NCBI GenBank assembly: GCA_035325645.1
Contig: DAOKZK010000005.1
Location: 9,103-73,102 of the forward strand
Origin: Macondimonas sp035325645
GTDB taxonomy: Bacteria; Pseudomonadota; Gammaproteobacteria; UBA5335
Direction of reading: 5' to 3'
Length of the DNA stretch: 64,000 bases
Shown here: in pieces, positions 11,850 to 18,930 of the stretch
Position numbering within the stretch: the first letter of the stretch is position 1
How the letters are laid out: each line of letters opens with the position of its first letter
The notes under the pieces: generated by a model
The model's database searches: none
What the model saw: only the letters and a program-made list of their open reading frames with translations
Told to the model about the DNA's origin: nothing
Made by a program: the position numbers and the translations under genes

Positions 11850-11875
11850 TGAACCGGGTCACCGTTCCCGGTTCA
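11850..11875 (+). promoter_or_regulatory. Perfect dyad in the leuA leader region
   Basis: TGAACCGGG (11850-11858) and its exact complement CCCGGTTCA (11867-11875) form a 9-bp stem with an 8-base loop. No T-run follows, so it is unlikely to be a full terminator for the efflux operon. It lies within the predicted leuA leader RNA, 33 bases before the leader peptide start, and may be a structural element of that leader or a protein-binding palindrome. Confidence 0.45.
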
Positions 11876-11907
11876 TCCTGTATTCGTGTTCCAGTGAGTT
11901 CCAGCAC

Positions 11908-11991
11908 ATGTTGAATCCTCCCCATCCTCCCCGCTTTTCCCTGTTCGGCATCCCTGGCCTCCTGCGACTGCGACGCGGCCGCCAAGCCTAG
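11908..11991 (+). CDS. Candidate leucine leader peptide (27 aa) of leuA
   Basis: A short frame ATG-TAG encodes 27 residues, ending FGIPGLLRLRRGRQA. Five of its codons are Leu, three of them in the tight run CTC CTG CGA CTG (residues 18-21), immediately upstream of a terminator hairpin whose 5' arm overlaps the end of the peptide. This is the arrangement of ribosome-mediated attenuators, in which stalling at scarce leucyl-tRNA prevents the terminator. There is no strong ribosome-binding site in front (only GTGAG). The leader call is inference from position and codon content; attenuation of leuA in proteobacteria is established for other species. Confidence 0.5.
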   Translation: MLNPPHPPRFSLFGIPGLLRLRRGRQA

Positions 11992-12018
11992 CGCGCGCCT
12001 GCCTGGCGGCCGTTTCTT
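11977..12018 (+). terminator. Attenuator terminator upstream of leuA
   Basis: GGCCGCCA (11977-11984) pairs perfectly with TGGCGGCC (12004-12011) across a 19-base loop and is followed by GTTTCTTT, a T-rich tract. Its 5' arm overlaps the last codons of the leader peptide, so ribosome position can decide whether it forms. It lies 40 to 50 bases upstream of the leuA start, which only makes sense for a conditional terminator. Confidence 0.6.
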
Positions 12019-12057
12019 TCCTGGGCGCATCCGATCGACCTCCCAGGAGTCTTTGTC

Positions 12058-13788
12058 ATGATCAAGCAACCGCAACAGAAATACCGCGCCGTTATCGGCG
12101 TGGAATTGCCCGATCGACGCTGGCCATCGCAGCAGATCGTCCGTCCCCCCCGTTGGTGCAGCGTCGATCTGCGCGATGGCAATCAGGCCCTCATCGAGCC
12201 CATGGACAGCGCACGCAAGCGCCAGATGTTCGAGACGCTGGTCGCCATCGGCTTCAAGGAGATCGAGGTCGGCTTCCCGGCCGCCAGCCAGACCGACTTC
12301 GACTTCGTGCGCGCGCTCATCGAACAGGACCGCGTCCCGGCAGACGTCACGATCCAGGTACTGACACAGTCTCGCGAAGACCTCATCGCGCGCACCTTCG
12401 AGGCGCTGCGAGGCGCGCGCCGGGCGATCGTCCATGTCTACAATTCCACTTCCGAGGCGCAGCGTCGGCTGGTCTTTGGCAAGGACCGCGCGGGCATCCG
12501 GGAGATTGCCGAGCAGGGCGCGCGCTGGGTGGCGGCGCATGCGGCGCGCCATCCGGAAACGGAATGGGTTTTCCAGTATTCGCCCGAGAGCTTCACGGGG
12601 ACCGAACTCGATTTTGCGCTCGAGGTCTGCGGCGCCGTGCTCGCGATCTGGCAACCCCGCGCCAGCCGTCCGGCGATCGTCAATCTGCCGGCGACGGTGG
12701 AGATGACGACGCCGAACGTCTACGCGGATCAGATCGAATGGATGCACCGCCAACTGCCCGACCGTGAGCACGTGCTCCTGTCGGTGCATCCGCACAACGA
12801 TCGGGGCACGGCTGTGGCCGCGGCGGAACTGGCGCTGCTGGCCGGTGCCGATCGCATCGAAGGCACGCTGTTCGGCAACGGCGAGCGCACGGGCAACGTG
12901 GATATCGTGACCCTGGCGCTGAATCTCTATACGCAAGGCGTGCATCCGGGGCTCGATTTCTCGCGCATCAACGACATCGTGCGCGTCGCCGAAACCTGCA
13001 ACCAGTTGCCGGTCCACCCACGTCATCCCTATGCGGGGGAACTGGTGTTCACGGCTTTTTCCGGCTCACACCAGGATGCGATCAAAAAGGGGCTGGCCGC
13101 GCGCGCGGCCGATACGGCCGAGGTTCCCGTCTGGGAAGTACCCTACCTGCCCATCGATCCGCGCGATGTCGGCCGCAGCTATGAGGCGGTGATCCGCATC
13201 AACAGCCAGTCCGGCAAGGGCGGCATCGCCCATCTGATGGCCAGCGAATTCGGACTGGACCTGCCGCGCCGGCTGCAGATCGAGTTCCGCAACGCGGTCC
13301 AGTCCGTGGCTGACGAGACCGGCAAGGAAATCACGGCCGCGGACCTGTGGACGCTGTTCGAGGCCACCTATCTCACGGTTTCGGGTGGGTACACACTGCT
13401 GGAATACGGGGAGGCGCCCCACGAGGAAAACGGCACACGGTTGCGGCGCGTGCAGGCCATCGTCCGCGATGCGGCCGGTGTCGATCAGATCGTGGCCGGC
13501 ATCGGCCGCGGACCCATCGACGCGTTCATCCACGGGTTGTGCGAGAAGCACGCCGTGCCGATCGAGGTCGTCGACTACCGTGAACATGCGCTTGCGCCTG
13601 GAGCGGATGCCCGCGCTGCCAGCTACGTCGAACTGCGCATCGGCGACGAGGATCGGACGTGGCACGGCGTGGGGATCGATGAGGATGTGACGGCGGCTAC
13701 GCTGCGCGCCGTGTTGAATGCCTTGGGGCGCCATCACGCCGCAACGGGCCAGATCACGAGTCCTGCGATCGCTCAGCGTCGCGCCTGA
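12058..13788 (+). CDS. leuA: 2-isopropylmalate synthase
   Basis: First committed enzyme of leucine synthesis: condenses acetyl-CoA with 2-oxoisovalerate. The 576-residue length, N-terminus (KYRAVIGVELPDRRWPS) and DLRDGNQALIEPM place it in the longer LeuA group (DRE-TIM metallolyase with a C-terminal regulatory domain, found in actinobacteria and many proteobacteria). Visible active-site elements are LRDGNQ, the metal-binding HPHNDRGTAVA and GTLFGNGERTGNVD; the C-terminal third (GYTLLEYGEAPHEENGTRLRR onward) is the allosteric domain for leucine feedback. CCAGGAG precedes the ATG. A candidate leucine attenuator lies upstream, and a strong intrinsic terminator follows, so the gene looks monocistronic. 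No leuB/C/D is nearby. Confidence 0.96.
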   Translation: MIKQPQQKYRAVIGVELPDRRWPSQQIVRPPRWCSVDLRDGNQALIEPMDSARKRQMFETLVAIGFKEIEVGFPAASQTDFDFVRALIEQDRVPADVTIQVLTQSREDLIARTFEALRGARRAIVHVYNSTSEAQRRLVFGKDRAGIREIAEQGARWVAAHAARHPETEWVFQYSPESFTGTELDFALEVCGAVLAIWQPRASRPAIVNLPATVEMTTPNVYADQIEWMHRQLPDREHVLLSVHPHNDRGTAVAAAELALLAGADRIEGTLFGNGERTGNVDIVTLALNLYTQGVHPGLDFSRINDIVRVAETCNQLPVHPRHPYAGELVFTAFSGSHQDAIKKGLAARAADTAEVPVWEVPYLPIDPRDVGRSYEAVIRINSQSGKGGIAHLMASEFGLDLPRRLQIEFRNAVQSVADETGKEITAADLWTLFEATYLTVSGGYTLLEYGEAPHEENGTRLRRVQAIVRDAAGVDQIVAGIGRGPIDAFIHGLCEKHAVPIEVVDYREHALAPGADARAASYVELRIGDEDRTWHGVGIDEDVTAATLRAVLNALGRHHAATGQITSPAIAQRRA

Positions 13789-13795
13789 CGGCCAT

Positions 13796-13847
13796 CCGCC
13801 CGCCTGCTGCCTCACCAATGCAAGGCGCGCAGGCGGGCGGTTTTCTT
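13796..13847 (+). terminator. Intrinsic terminator of leuA
   Basis: A perfect 12-bp stem (CCGCCCGCCTGC at 13796-13807 with its complement at 13829-13840) with a 21-base loop is followed by TTTTCTT. It terminates plus-strand transcription from leuA. It overlaps the last codons of the convergent pyruvate kinase-like gene, whose stop codon (13812-13814) is in the loop; on the minus strand no T-run follows, so it is one-directional. Confidence 0.8.
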
Positions 13848-15677
13848 GTGCTGATGGGCATTCATCCGCTGCATGATATCGCGCAAGGTTTCGATTGCCC
13901 GGCAGATGTAGGGCCCCTTGTTCAGCATCACGCACTCGGCACGCACCCCCATCGCGGCGTCGGTGATTTCCGCGCGGGTCGGCGTGCCCTTGCGAGCCAG
14001 GGATTCGAGTACCTGGGTGGCCCAGATCACGGGGACGTGAGCGGCCTCGCACAGCCACAGGATTTCTTCCTGGATCTCCGCCAGTCGCTCCGGGCCGATC
14101 TCGACGGCCAAATCGCCCCGCGCCACCATGACTCCGAGCGGACGGCGGGGCAGCGCCGTGAGCAGGATCTCGGGCAGATTGCGCACGGCTTGGGCGGTTT
14201 CGACCTTGGCCACGACCGGGATGTCCCCCGCGCCTCGCTGATCCAGCTCGGCCATGAGCCGGCTGATGTCGTCCGCGGTGCGCACGAACGAATAGCCGAC
14301 GATGTCCGCTTCCCGCGCAGCCAGATCCAGCATCTGCAGATCCTCCGCCGTCAAGGACGGCAGGCTGAGCGTGCTGTCGGGAAAATTGAGGCCCTTCGCT
14401 CCGCGCACTTTCTCGCCTTCCGCACGGGCCTGTGTGATGCGCAGCACCGCGCCAGCCGGCGTCAGTGCCTCGACCAAGGCACCGATCTTGCCGTCATCGA
14501 TGAACACCCGGTGCCCGACCCGAAGGTCATCGATGATCTCCGGGCAACTGAGGCCGATGCGGGCGATGTGCAGCACCTTGCCGTCCGCATCACGCCGCGC
14601 CGCTTCGCCCGGCTCATGGCTTCGGGTCAGCAGCAGTCGATCATCGGGCCGCACCACGAAGAAACCCGGATGCTCCGGGAAGGAACCAAAACAGCCGACT
14701 TGCCGATCAGCGGGCATCGCATCGGGGCCGCGCCAACTGCAGGGCATGCCCGGCTCGACAAAGGCCGTATGCCAGATGTGTCCATGCCAACGGCCGGCTG
14801 CGTCTCTTTCGACGATCTCGATCTCCCGCATGCGGCCGCGTGTGTCCCGAAAACGCAGGCGGCCGGCGGGTTTCAGTGCATTGAAGATATCCGTACTGAG
14901 GGGCAACTCACCCTTTGATGCGACCGGCGGGTTGTGGGCAGGGACAAGGATCACCTCAGCCGGCGCAACGACACGGCCGCGGAAGTCCCGCGGCGGATGG
15001 ATGGCAAACACCGACGCTGCCGGCACAGCCGAGGTGCGCAACTTGGGTCCAGGCAGATCCATATAGATGCGGCAGGGACGCTGCAGATCCTCGCCGGCGC
15101 GCCGGACCTGTTCGATCATCCGGCGCCAGACGGCGGGGTCGTCATGAGCGCCATTGATGCGGGCGCAATCCATTCCGGATCGGATCATGGCGGCAACCAG
15201 TTCCGGATCATCCGCCGCCTCGGTCGGCAGCGTCACCATGATATAGACGCCCTCCCCGTCGCGATGCGTTCCAAACAGCCGGCGGGTATTTTCTGCCAGA
15301 ATGGTTTCCCCTGCGACGATATCCGGACCTACTGCGGCGGTCGCCGGAGACCACTTCCCGTCGAGAACGCCGGCCAACAGCGCCAGTACGCGGTCCAGAT
15401 CGTGCAGCACATGCGCTTCGGACCGGCCGAGCGACGATAGGCCCTGATTGCTGAGCCGTCGTTGCACACTGCGCAAATCGACCCGTCGAAAATGCCGGTA
15501 ATGCAAAAGGTTGCGAATGCTCGCGGCGCGACGCTCGTCGGCATTGATGAGCCAGCGGGTCGCCTCGAGGTTGGCGCCCTCGACGATCCGGGCCCGGAGC
15601 ACACTCAGCTCGGTACGCAGCGCCTGGAGTTCGGCTCGCTCTGCGTCCGCCGTAATGCCCGAATCGTTGCTCGACAT
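13812..15677 (-). CDS. Pyruvate kinase-like protein with N-terminal extension and no C-terminal domain
   Basis: About 621 residues from the ATG at 15677, chosen because AGGAC lies just upstream (an earlier ATG at 15707 adds ten residues). Residues 1 to about 130 form a helical extension unlike classical pyruvate kinase. The catalytic barrel follows: RINGAH (for RLNFSH), MDLPGPKLRT, a long inserted B-domain-like region, VVAKVETAQAVRNLPEI with the catalytic lysine, GVMVARGDLAVEIG, and WATQVLESLARKGTPTRAE. The usual MLSGETA loop reads MLNKGPY, and the protein stops shortly after it, so the C-terminal allosteric domain is absent. Family membership is clear; whether it makes pyruvate and ATP or has another role is unknown. 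It is convergent with leuA and stands alone. Confidence 0.8.
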   Translation of the reverse strand: MSSNDSGITADAERAELQALRTELSVLRARIVEGANLEATRWLINADERRAASIRNLLHYRHFRRVDLRSVQRRLSNQGLSSLGRSEAHVLHDLDRVLALLAGVLDGKWSPATAAVGPDIVAGETILAENTRRLFGTHRDGEGVYIMVTLPTEAADDPELVAAMIRSGMDCARINGAHDDPAVWRRMIEQVRRAGEDLQRPCRIYMDLPGPKLRTSAVPAASVFAIHPPRDFRGRVVAPAEVILVPAHNPPVASKGELPLSTDIFNALKPAGRLRFRDTRGRMREIEIVERDAAGRWHGHIWHTAFVEPGMPCSWRGPDAMPADRQVGCFGSFPEHPGFFVVRPDDRLLLTRSHEPGEAARRDADGKVLHIARIGLSCPEIIDDLRVGHRVFIDDGKIGALVEALTPAGAVLRITQARAEGEKVRGAKGLNFPDSTLSLPSLTAEDLQMLDLAAREADIVGYSFVRTADDISRLMAELDQRGAGDIPVVAKVETAQAVRNLPEILLTALPRRPLGVMVARGDLAVEIGPERLAEIQEEILWLCEAAHVPVIWATQVLESLARKGTPTRAEITDAAMGVRAECVMLNKGPYICRAIETLRDIMQRMNAHQHKKTARLRALHW

Positions 15678-15811
15678 GGAAGCGTCCTGTGGTGGGCCAT
15701 GGATCACGCCTGCCAGCGTACGATAAGCAGATGACAGTTGAGCGTTACGTGAAGCGCACGCCCTGCCGCTTTGTGATACCTTCGGCCATCCCTCGATGAC
15801 GAGCCTCGGTC

Positions 15812-16720
15812 ATGGCCTTTGCCTTTCACTCACCTCGGAACACGGATCGATCTCTGTGTGAGGTCTTGCGTGAGCGCATCGAAAAAGCAGATGAACATCT
15901 GTCTGTGCCCGCGCCCCGGCGTGCGGAAGGCATTCACGAGGCTCGAAAACGATTCAAAGAGCTGAGAGCGGCTCTCCGGCTGTTTCCCGATCAAAAGCAC
16001 CCTGAGGTCGCTGCCTTGGACAAGGTCTTCCGTGATGCGGGTCGGCAACTGTCCGGGACCCGCGATGCCCAGGCGCTGCTGGAATGCTGGGAAAAACTCC
16101 ACGACGCCGATCCAGAGCCATTGGACACCCCATTCGGGCGGGCCTTTCATGCGGCCCTGCGCCGCAATGCCGCCGCGCAGCTCCACGAGAGCGGCACCCT
16201 TGCGGGCATACTCGGGCACCTTCGCACGACGTTGCGTGATCACCTGCACCGTTTGCCCGAGATCCACGCGGCGGACGATGGGTTCGACTACATCGAACGG
16301 GGCATCCGGCGCAGCTATCGGGCGGGCCGACGCCAGTTGCATGACACCATCCATGATGCTTCCGCCGAGCAATTTCATGAGTGGCGCAAACGGGTCAAGG
16401 ATCATTGGTACCATATCCGCATGATCGCGCAGGCTTGGCCCGAGGCGCTGGAGCATCGCCAACGTCTGTTCAAGCAGCTCTCCGATCAGCTCGGGGACGA
16501 TCATGATCTCGCTGTGCTGGCCGGTCAGCTCCGAGTGTGGCCGGAGCGGGCGCGCCAGGAAACGCAGCGTCAGGCATTGGTTTTGGCCATCATGCGTCGC
16601 CAAGCGTTCCTCCGCCGGGAAGCGCTGGCCTTGGGACGCCGGCTTTACGCGGAAAAACCGAGGGCGTTCACGCGGCGCATCGGGTGCTACTGGGCGCTGT
16701 GGGAGCAGGACCAGCCGTGA
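15812..16720 (+). CDS. CHAD domain protein
   Basis: A 302-residue protein that is almost entirely one CHAD domain (conserved histidine alpha-helical domain). The signature GIHEARKRFKELRAALRLF lies at about residues 40-58, repeated in the second half as EQFHEWRKRVKDHWYHIRM, as expected for the internal duplication of CHAD; basic residues and histidines line the helices. CHAD domains bind inorganic polyphosphate in characterised cases. There is no attached CYTH (triphosphatase) domain, so it is a stand-alone CHAD. It precedes an orphan ParA by about 50 bases on the same strand and is convergent with a SixA-type phosphatase; together they suggest a phosphate- or polyphosphate-linked role, which is inference. 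Confidence 0.88.
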   Translation: MAFAFHSPRNTDRSLCEVLRERIEKADEHLSVPAPRRAEGIHEARKRFKELRAALRLFPDQKHPEVAALDKVFRDAGRQLSGTRDAQALLECWEKLHDADPEPLDTPFGRAFHAALRRNAAAQLHESGTLAGILGHLRTTLRDHLHRLPEIHAADDGFDYIERGIRRSYRAGRRQLHDTIHDASAEQFHEWRKRVKDHWYHIRMIAQAWPEALEHRQRLFKQLSDQLGDDHDLAVLAGQLRVWPERARQETQRQALVLAIMRRQAFLRREALALGRRLYAEKPRAFTRRIGCYWALWEQDQP

Positions 16721-16772
16721 TGCATCCGGCGCCTCACCATCGACTCTCCATTGCCGCTCGAGGGGAAGAAAC

Positions 16773-17540
16773 ATGCGAACGCTGGCCTTCTACAATCTCA
16801 AAGGTGGCGTCGGAAAGACCGCAGCTGCAGTCAATGTGGCTTGGTGCGCCGCCAAGAGCGGGCTGGCAACCTGTCTGTGGGATCTGGATCCTCAGGGAGC
16901 CGCAAGCTGGTATTTGCGGGATACTGCCGGCCTGGAGGTAAAAGCCAAGAAACTTCTCAAGGATAAAGGTGCCCTGGACAGCCAGGCCCGGTCGACCGCC
17001 TTTGCGGGACTCGATCTGATCCCTGCCGATACGACTTACCGCCATCTCGATCTGCTCTTCGAGCAAAGCGATGCGCCGCGGGAGGTGCTGGCGAAACTCG
17101 TCAAGCCCCTTGCCGAACGCTACGACCTCCTGGTGCTCGACTGTCCACCCAGCTTTTCGCGTCTTTCGGAGAACATTCTCGCGCTGTCCGACGCCGTTGC
17201 GGTGCCGCTGATTCCCACGCCGCTGTCGATGCGAGCCCTGGCTCAGGTGAGCGAATTTCTCGCCCGCAAAGGGCTGGACCGCGGCCAGCTGCTACCCTTC
17301 TTTTCCATGGTGGACAAGCGACGCCAGCTGCACCGGCAGTGGCTGGAATTTTCAACGGAAGCCCCACCGAATCTCCTCAAGACCCACGTGCCGTACGCAT
17401 CGATCGTGGAGCAGATGGGACAGCGTCAAAGCCCGCTCGTCCAGTTCGCCCCCGTCAGCCCGGCGGGCCAAGCCTACCGGTCGCTGTGGGACGAACTGCG
17501 GCAGGCGCTTGGGTTATCGCGACCGGTGGATGGTCATTAG
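16773..17540 (+). CDS. Orphan ParA/MinD-family ATPase
   Basis: A 255-residue deviant-Walker ATPase. It starts MRTLAFYNLKGGVGKTAAAV, with the signature KGGVGKT, then WDLDPQGAASW (switch I region) and LLVLDCPPSFSRLSENIL (Walker B region). The ATG at 16773 is preceded by AGGGGAAG. No ParB gene or parS-like repeat is next to it, so it is unlikely to be the chromosome-partition ParA; similar stand-alone ParA proteins position other cargo. It follows the CHAD gene with about 50 bases between and probably shares its transcript. Its stop overlaps that of the convergent sixA gene by four bases (17537-17540). Confidence 0.88.
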   Translation: MRTLAFYNLKGGVGKTAAAVNVAWCAAKSGLATCLWDLDPQGAASWYLRDTAGLEVKAKKLLKDKGALDSQARSTAFAGLDLIPADTTYRHLDLLFEQSDAPREVLAKLVKPLAERYDLLVLDCPPSFSRLSENILALSDAVAVPLIPTPLSMRALAQVSEFLARKGLDRGQLLPFFSMVDKRRQLHRQWLEFSTEAPPNLLKTHVPYASIVEQMGQRQSPLVQFAPVSPAGQAYRSLWDELRQALGLSRPVDGH

Positions 17541-18028
17541 CGACGGCGGCCGATGAAACTCAGTTGCGCCGGCGTCATGAACCATTGAAGCTGGCCTCGG
17601 GAGCCCGATTCAGGTAATTGAATGCAGGCGGCCGCCGCCTTTTTGAACGGCAAGAAGGCCAGGTCGTCCGTTCCAGTAAGCATGCGCGACGCCAGCTCTC
17701 CCAGGCCCGGTTGATGGCCCACCAGGATCACGGCTTCCGACACTGACTGAAGTGTCGTGCCGAACTCTCCCGAATTGCCGTCGGGGGCCAGCCAGTCACA
17801 CAGCATCAGGTCGGGGATATCCAGCCCTTCCCTGATCAACTCGGCGGTTTGTACCGTCCGCCTGAGAGGGCTCGAGCAGATTGCCGCAGGTCGCACCTTC
17901 ATCACCCGATGCAACCCCGCCACGACCCGCCTCATGCGGCTGATGCCGTCATCCGTCAGGCTTCGGCCGAAATCCCCCCCGCCACGATCCGGGTGGGCTA
18001 TGCCGTGTCGAACGAGGTACACGATCAT
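17537..18028 (-). CDS. sixA: SixA-type phosphohistidine phosphatase (histidine phosphatase superfamily)
   Basis: A 163-residue single-domain phosphatase. It starts MIVYLVRHGIAHPD with the catalytic RHG motif, and has SSPLRRTVQTAELI (second arginine) and ILVGHQPGLGELAS with the second catalytic histidine; length and layout are those of SixA, which dephosphorylates phosphohistidine in HPt or PTS-type proteins. It is the last gene of a minus-strand group (lipoprotein, acidic protein, sixA); only 18 bases separate it from the acidic protein gene. Its 3' end overlaps that of the ParA gene. Substrate is not readable from sequence. Confidence 0.9.
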   Translation of the reverse strand: MIVYLVRHGIAHPDRGGGDFGRSLTDDGISRMRRVVAGLHRVMKVRPAAICSSPLRRTVQTAELIREGLDIPDLMLCDWLAPDGNSGEFGTTLQSVSEAVILVGHQPGLGELASRMLTGTDDLAFLPFKKAAAACIQLPESGSRGQLQWFMTPAQLSFIGRRR

Positions 18029-18046
18029 GGCGCTTGGGGCCGAACG

Positions 18047-18373
18047 CTAGCGCTCTTCCCAGTCATCGTCAGGATCCTCATCGAGGTCCTCCAAGTCGTC
18101 GTCCTCGTCATCTTCTTCCCGGTAACGGCGGGTCTGTGTCGGGCGGTGAAAGTCGCTTTTGGGTTCTTCGACTTCGTCGACCTCGGAGTCATCCTCATCC
18201 ATGAGGTCCAAATCAAGGTCATACCACTCATCGAACCCGAGGGTTCGGGTTTCGCCGTCCTCGTATTCGATCTCGATTTCGTCTGCCTGTTCATCCATCG
18301 ACAGAATACGAAACCGATCATCCTGTTCCAGATCGAGATACCACTGACCCACTACGGGATCCAGTTCGTCCAT
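18047..18373 (-). CDS. Acidic hypothetical protein, probably DUF6763 family
   Basis: A 108-residue soluble, very acidic protein. The first 55 residues look folded (MDELDPVVGQWYLDLEQDDRF, then IEYEDGETRTLGFDEWYDLD), a small beta-type pattern that I recognise as probably DUF6763, found in gammaproteobacteria. The remainder is a low-complexity Asp/Glu tail ending DDEDDDLEDLDEDPDDDW, likely disordered. GGGGGAG precedes the ATG at 18373. It lies between a small lipoprotein gene and sixA, closely spaced to the latter. No function is known to me; the family call should be treated as likely rather than proven. Confidence 0.75.
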   Translation of the reverse strand: MDELDPVVGQWYLDLEQDDRFRILSMDEQADEIEIEYEDGETRTLGFDEWYDLDLDLMDEDDSEVDEVEEPKSDFHRPTQTRRYREEDDEDDDLEDLDEDPDDDWEER

Positions 18374-18392
18374 GGTCTCCCCCTTTCAGAAG

Positions 18393-18415
18393 GGCCGGCG
18401 AACCATTCACCGACC
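18393..18415 (-). terminator. Possible weak terminator after the small lipoprotein gene
   Basis: On the minus strand, GGTCGGTGAA and TTCGCCGGCC form a 10-bp stem with two G-T pairs and a three-base loop, followed by CTTCT. The T-tract is short, so readthrough into the acidic protein and sixA genes is likely; it may only attenuate. Confidence 0.35.
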
Positions 18416-18429
18416 CTCCCGTCAATGCA

Positions 18430-18723
18430 TTATTCGGACTTCATTTCCTCGACTTTCTTGTCCAGGTCTTCGCCCAGTTTTTCGGCCTTCTCGCCCGCAG
18501 CACCGGTGGCGTCGTCAATCTGTTCGCCGACTTCTTCGGCGGGTCCCTGGAACGGCTCCTTCGCCTTGTCCATCAGTTCATCGGCCTTCTGCTCGACGTT
18601 TTCCATCGTTTGGTCGGCTTTCTGCTTGGCTTCCTCCCGGTCCTTGCGATCGCAGGCGGACAAGCCGAACACAGCCACAAGTCCGGCAATCATCAGCCAA
18701 CGCAGTTTGGAAGTCTTGGTCAT
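18430..18723 (-). CDS. Small helical lipoprotein
   Basis: A 97-residue protein with a type II signal peptide: basic start MTKTSKLRW, hydrophobic core and lipobox GLSAC, giving a mature lipoprotein from Cys 24. The rest is charged and helical, with heptad-like KADQTMENVEQKADELMDKA and GEKAEKLGEDLDKKVEEM segments resembling LEA-type or coiled-coil stress proteins. AGGAG precedes the ATG at 18723. It probably heads the minus-strand transcript that continues to the acidic protein and sixA. No specific function can be assigned; low-complexity composition makes homology claims unreliable. Confidence 0.8.
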   Translation of the reverse strand: MTKTSKLRWLMIAGLVAVFGLSACDRKDREEAKQKADQTMENVEQKADELMDKAKEPFQGPAEEVGEQIDDATGAAGEKAEKLGEDLDKKVEEMKSE

Positions 18724-18872
18724 CAGACGTTCTCCTGATCGTGAAGTTATGGAAGCATCTCGCCAACAGCTGCCTGTCGCAGCCTCGCTCGTAGTTTGAA
18801 CGAACTGCGCATCCGATTGCCACCTGTCGCCGTTTTAGCGTTTGTTCGCAGATCCTGAAACCATGGCCACCG

Positions 18873-18901
18873 TTGAAATCGATTATCACTTGCGATAGCA
18901 T
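18873..18901 (+). promoter_or_regulatory. Predicted promoter overlapping a candidate Fur box, upstream of the iron permease
   Basis: TTGAAA (18873-18878) and TAGCAT (18896-18901) are separated by exactly 17 bases and resemble -35 and -10 boxes. Between them lies TGAAATC-G-ATTATCA (18874-18888), which matches 11 of 14 positions of the 7-1-7 Fur inverted repeat, with a perfect right half. The downstream gene is an FTR1 iron permease, so iron repression by Fur is a reasonable inference. Confidence 0.55.
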
Positions 18902-18930
18902 TCGGCGCAAAATCCGACGCGAAACCGAAC

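Noticed and set aside
18226..18252. Palindrome CGAACCC-GA-GGGTTCG, resembling a tRNA T-arm
   Set aside because: It lies inside the acidic protein gene, with no acceptor or anticodon stems around it; it is coding sequence for repeated acidic and aromatic codons.
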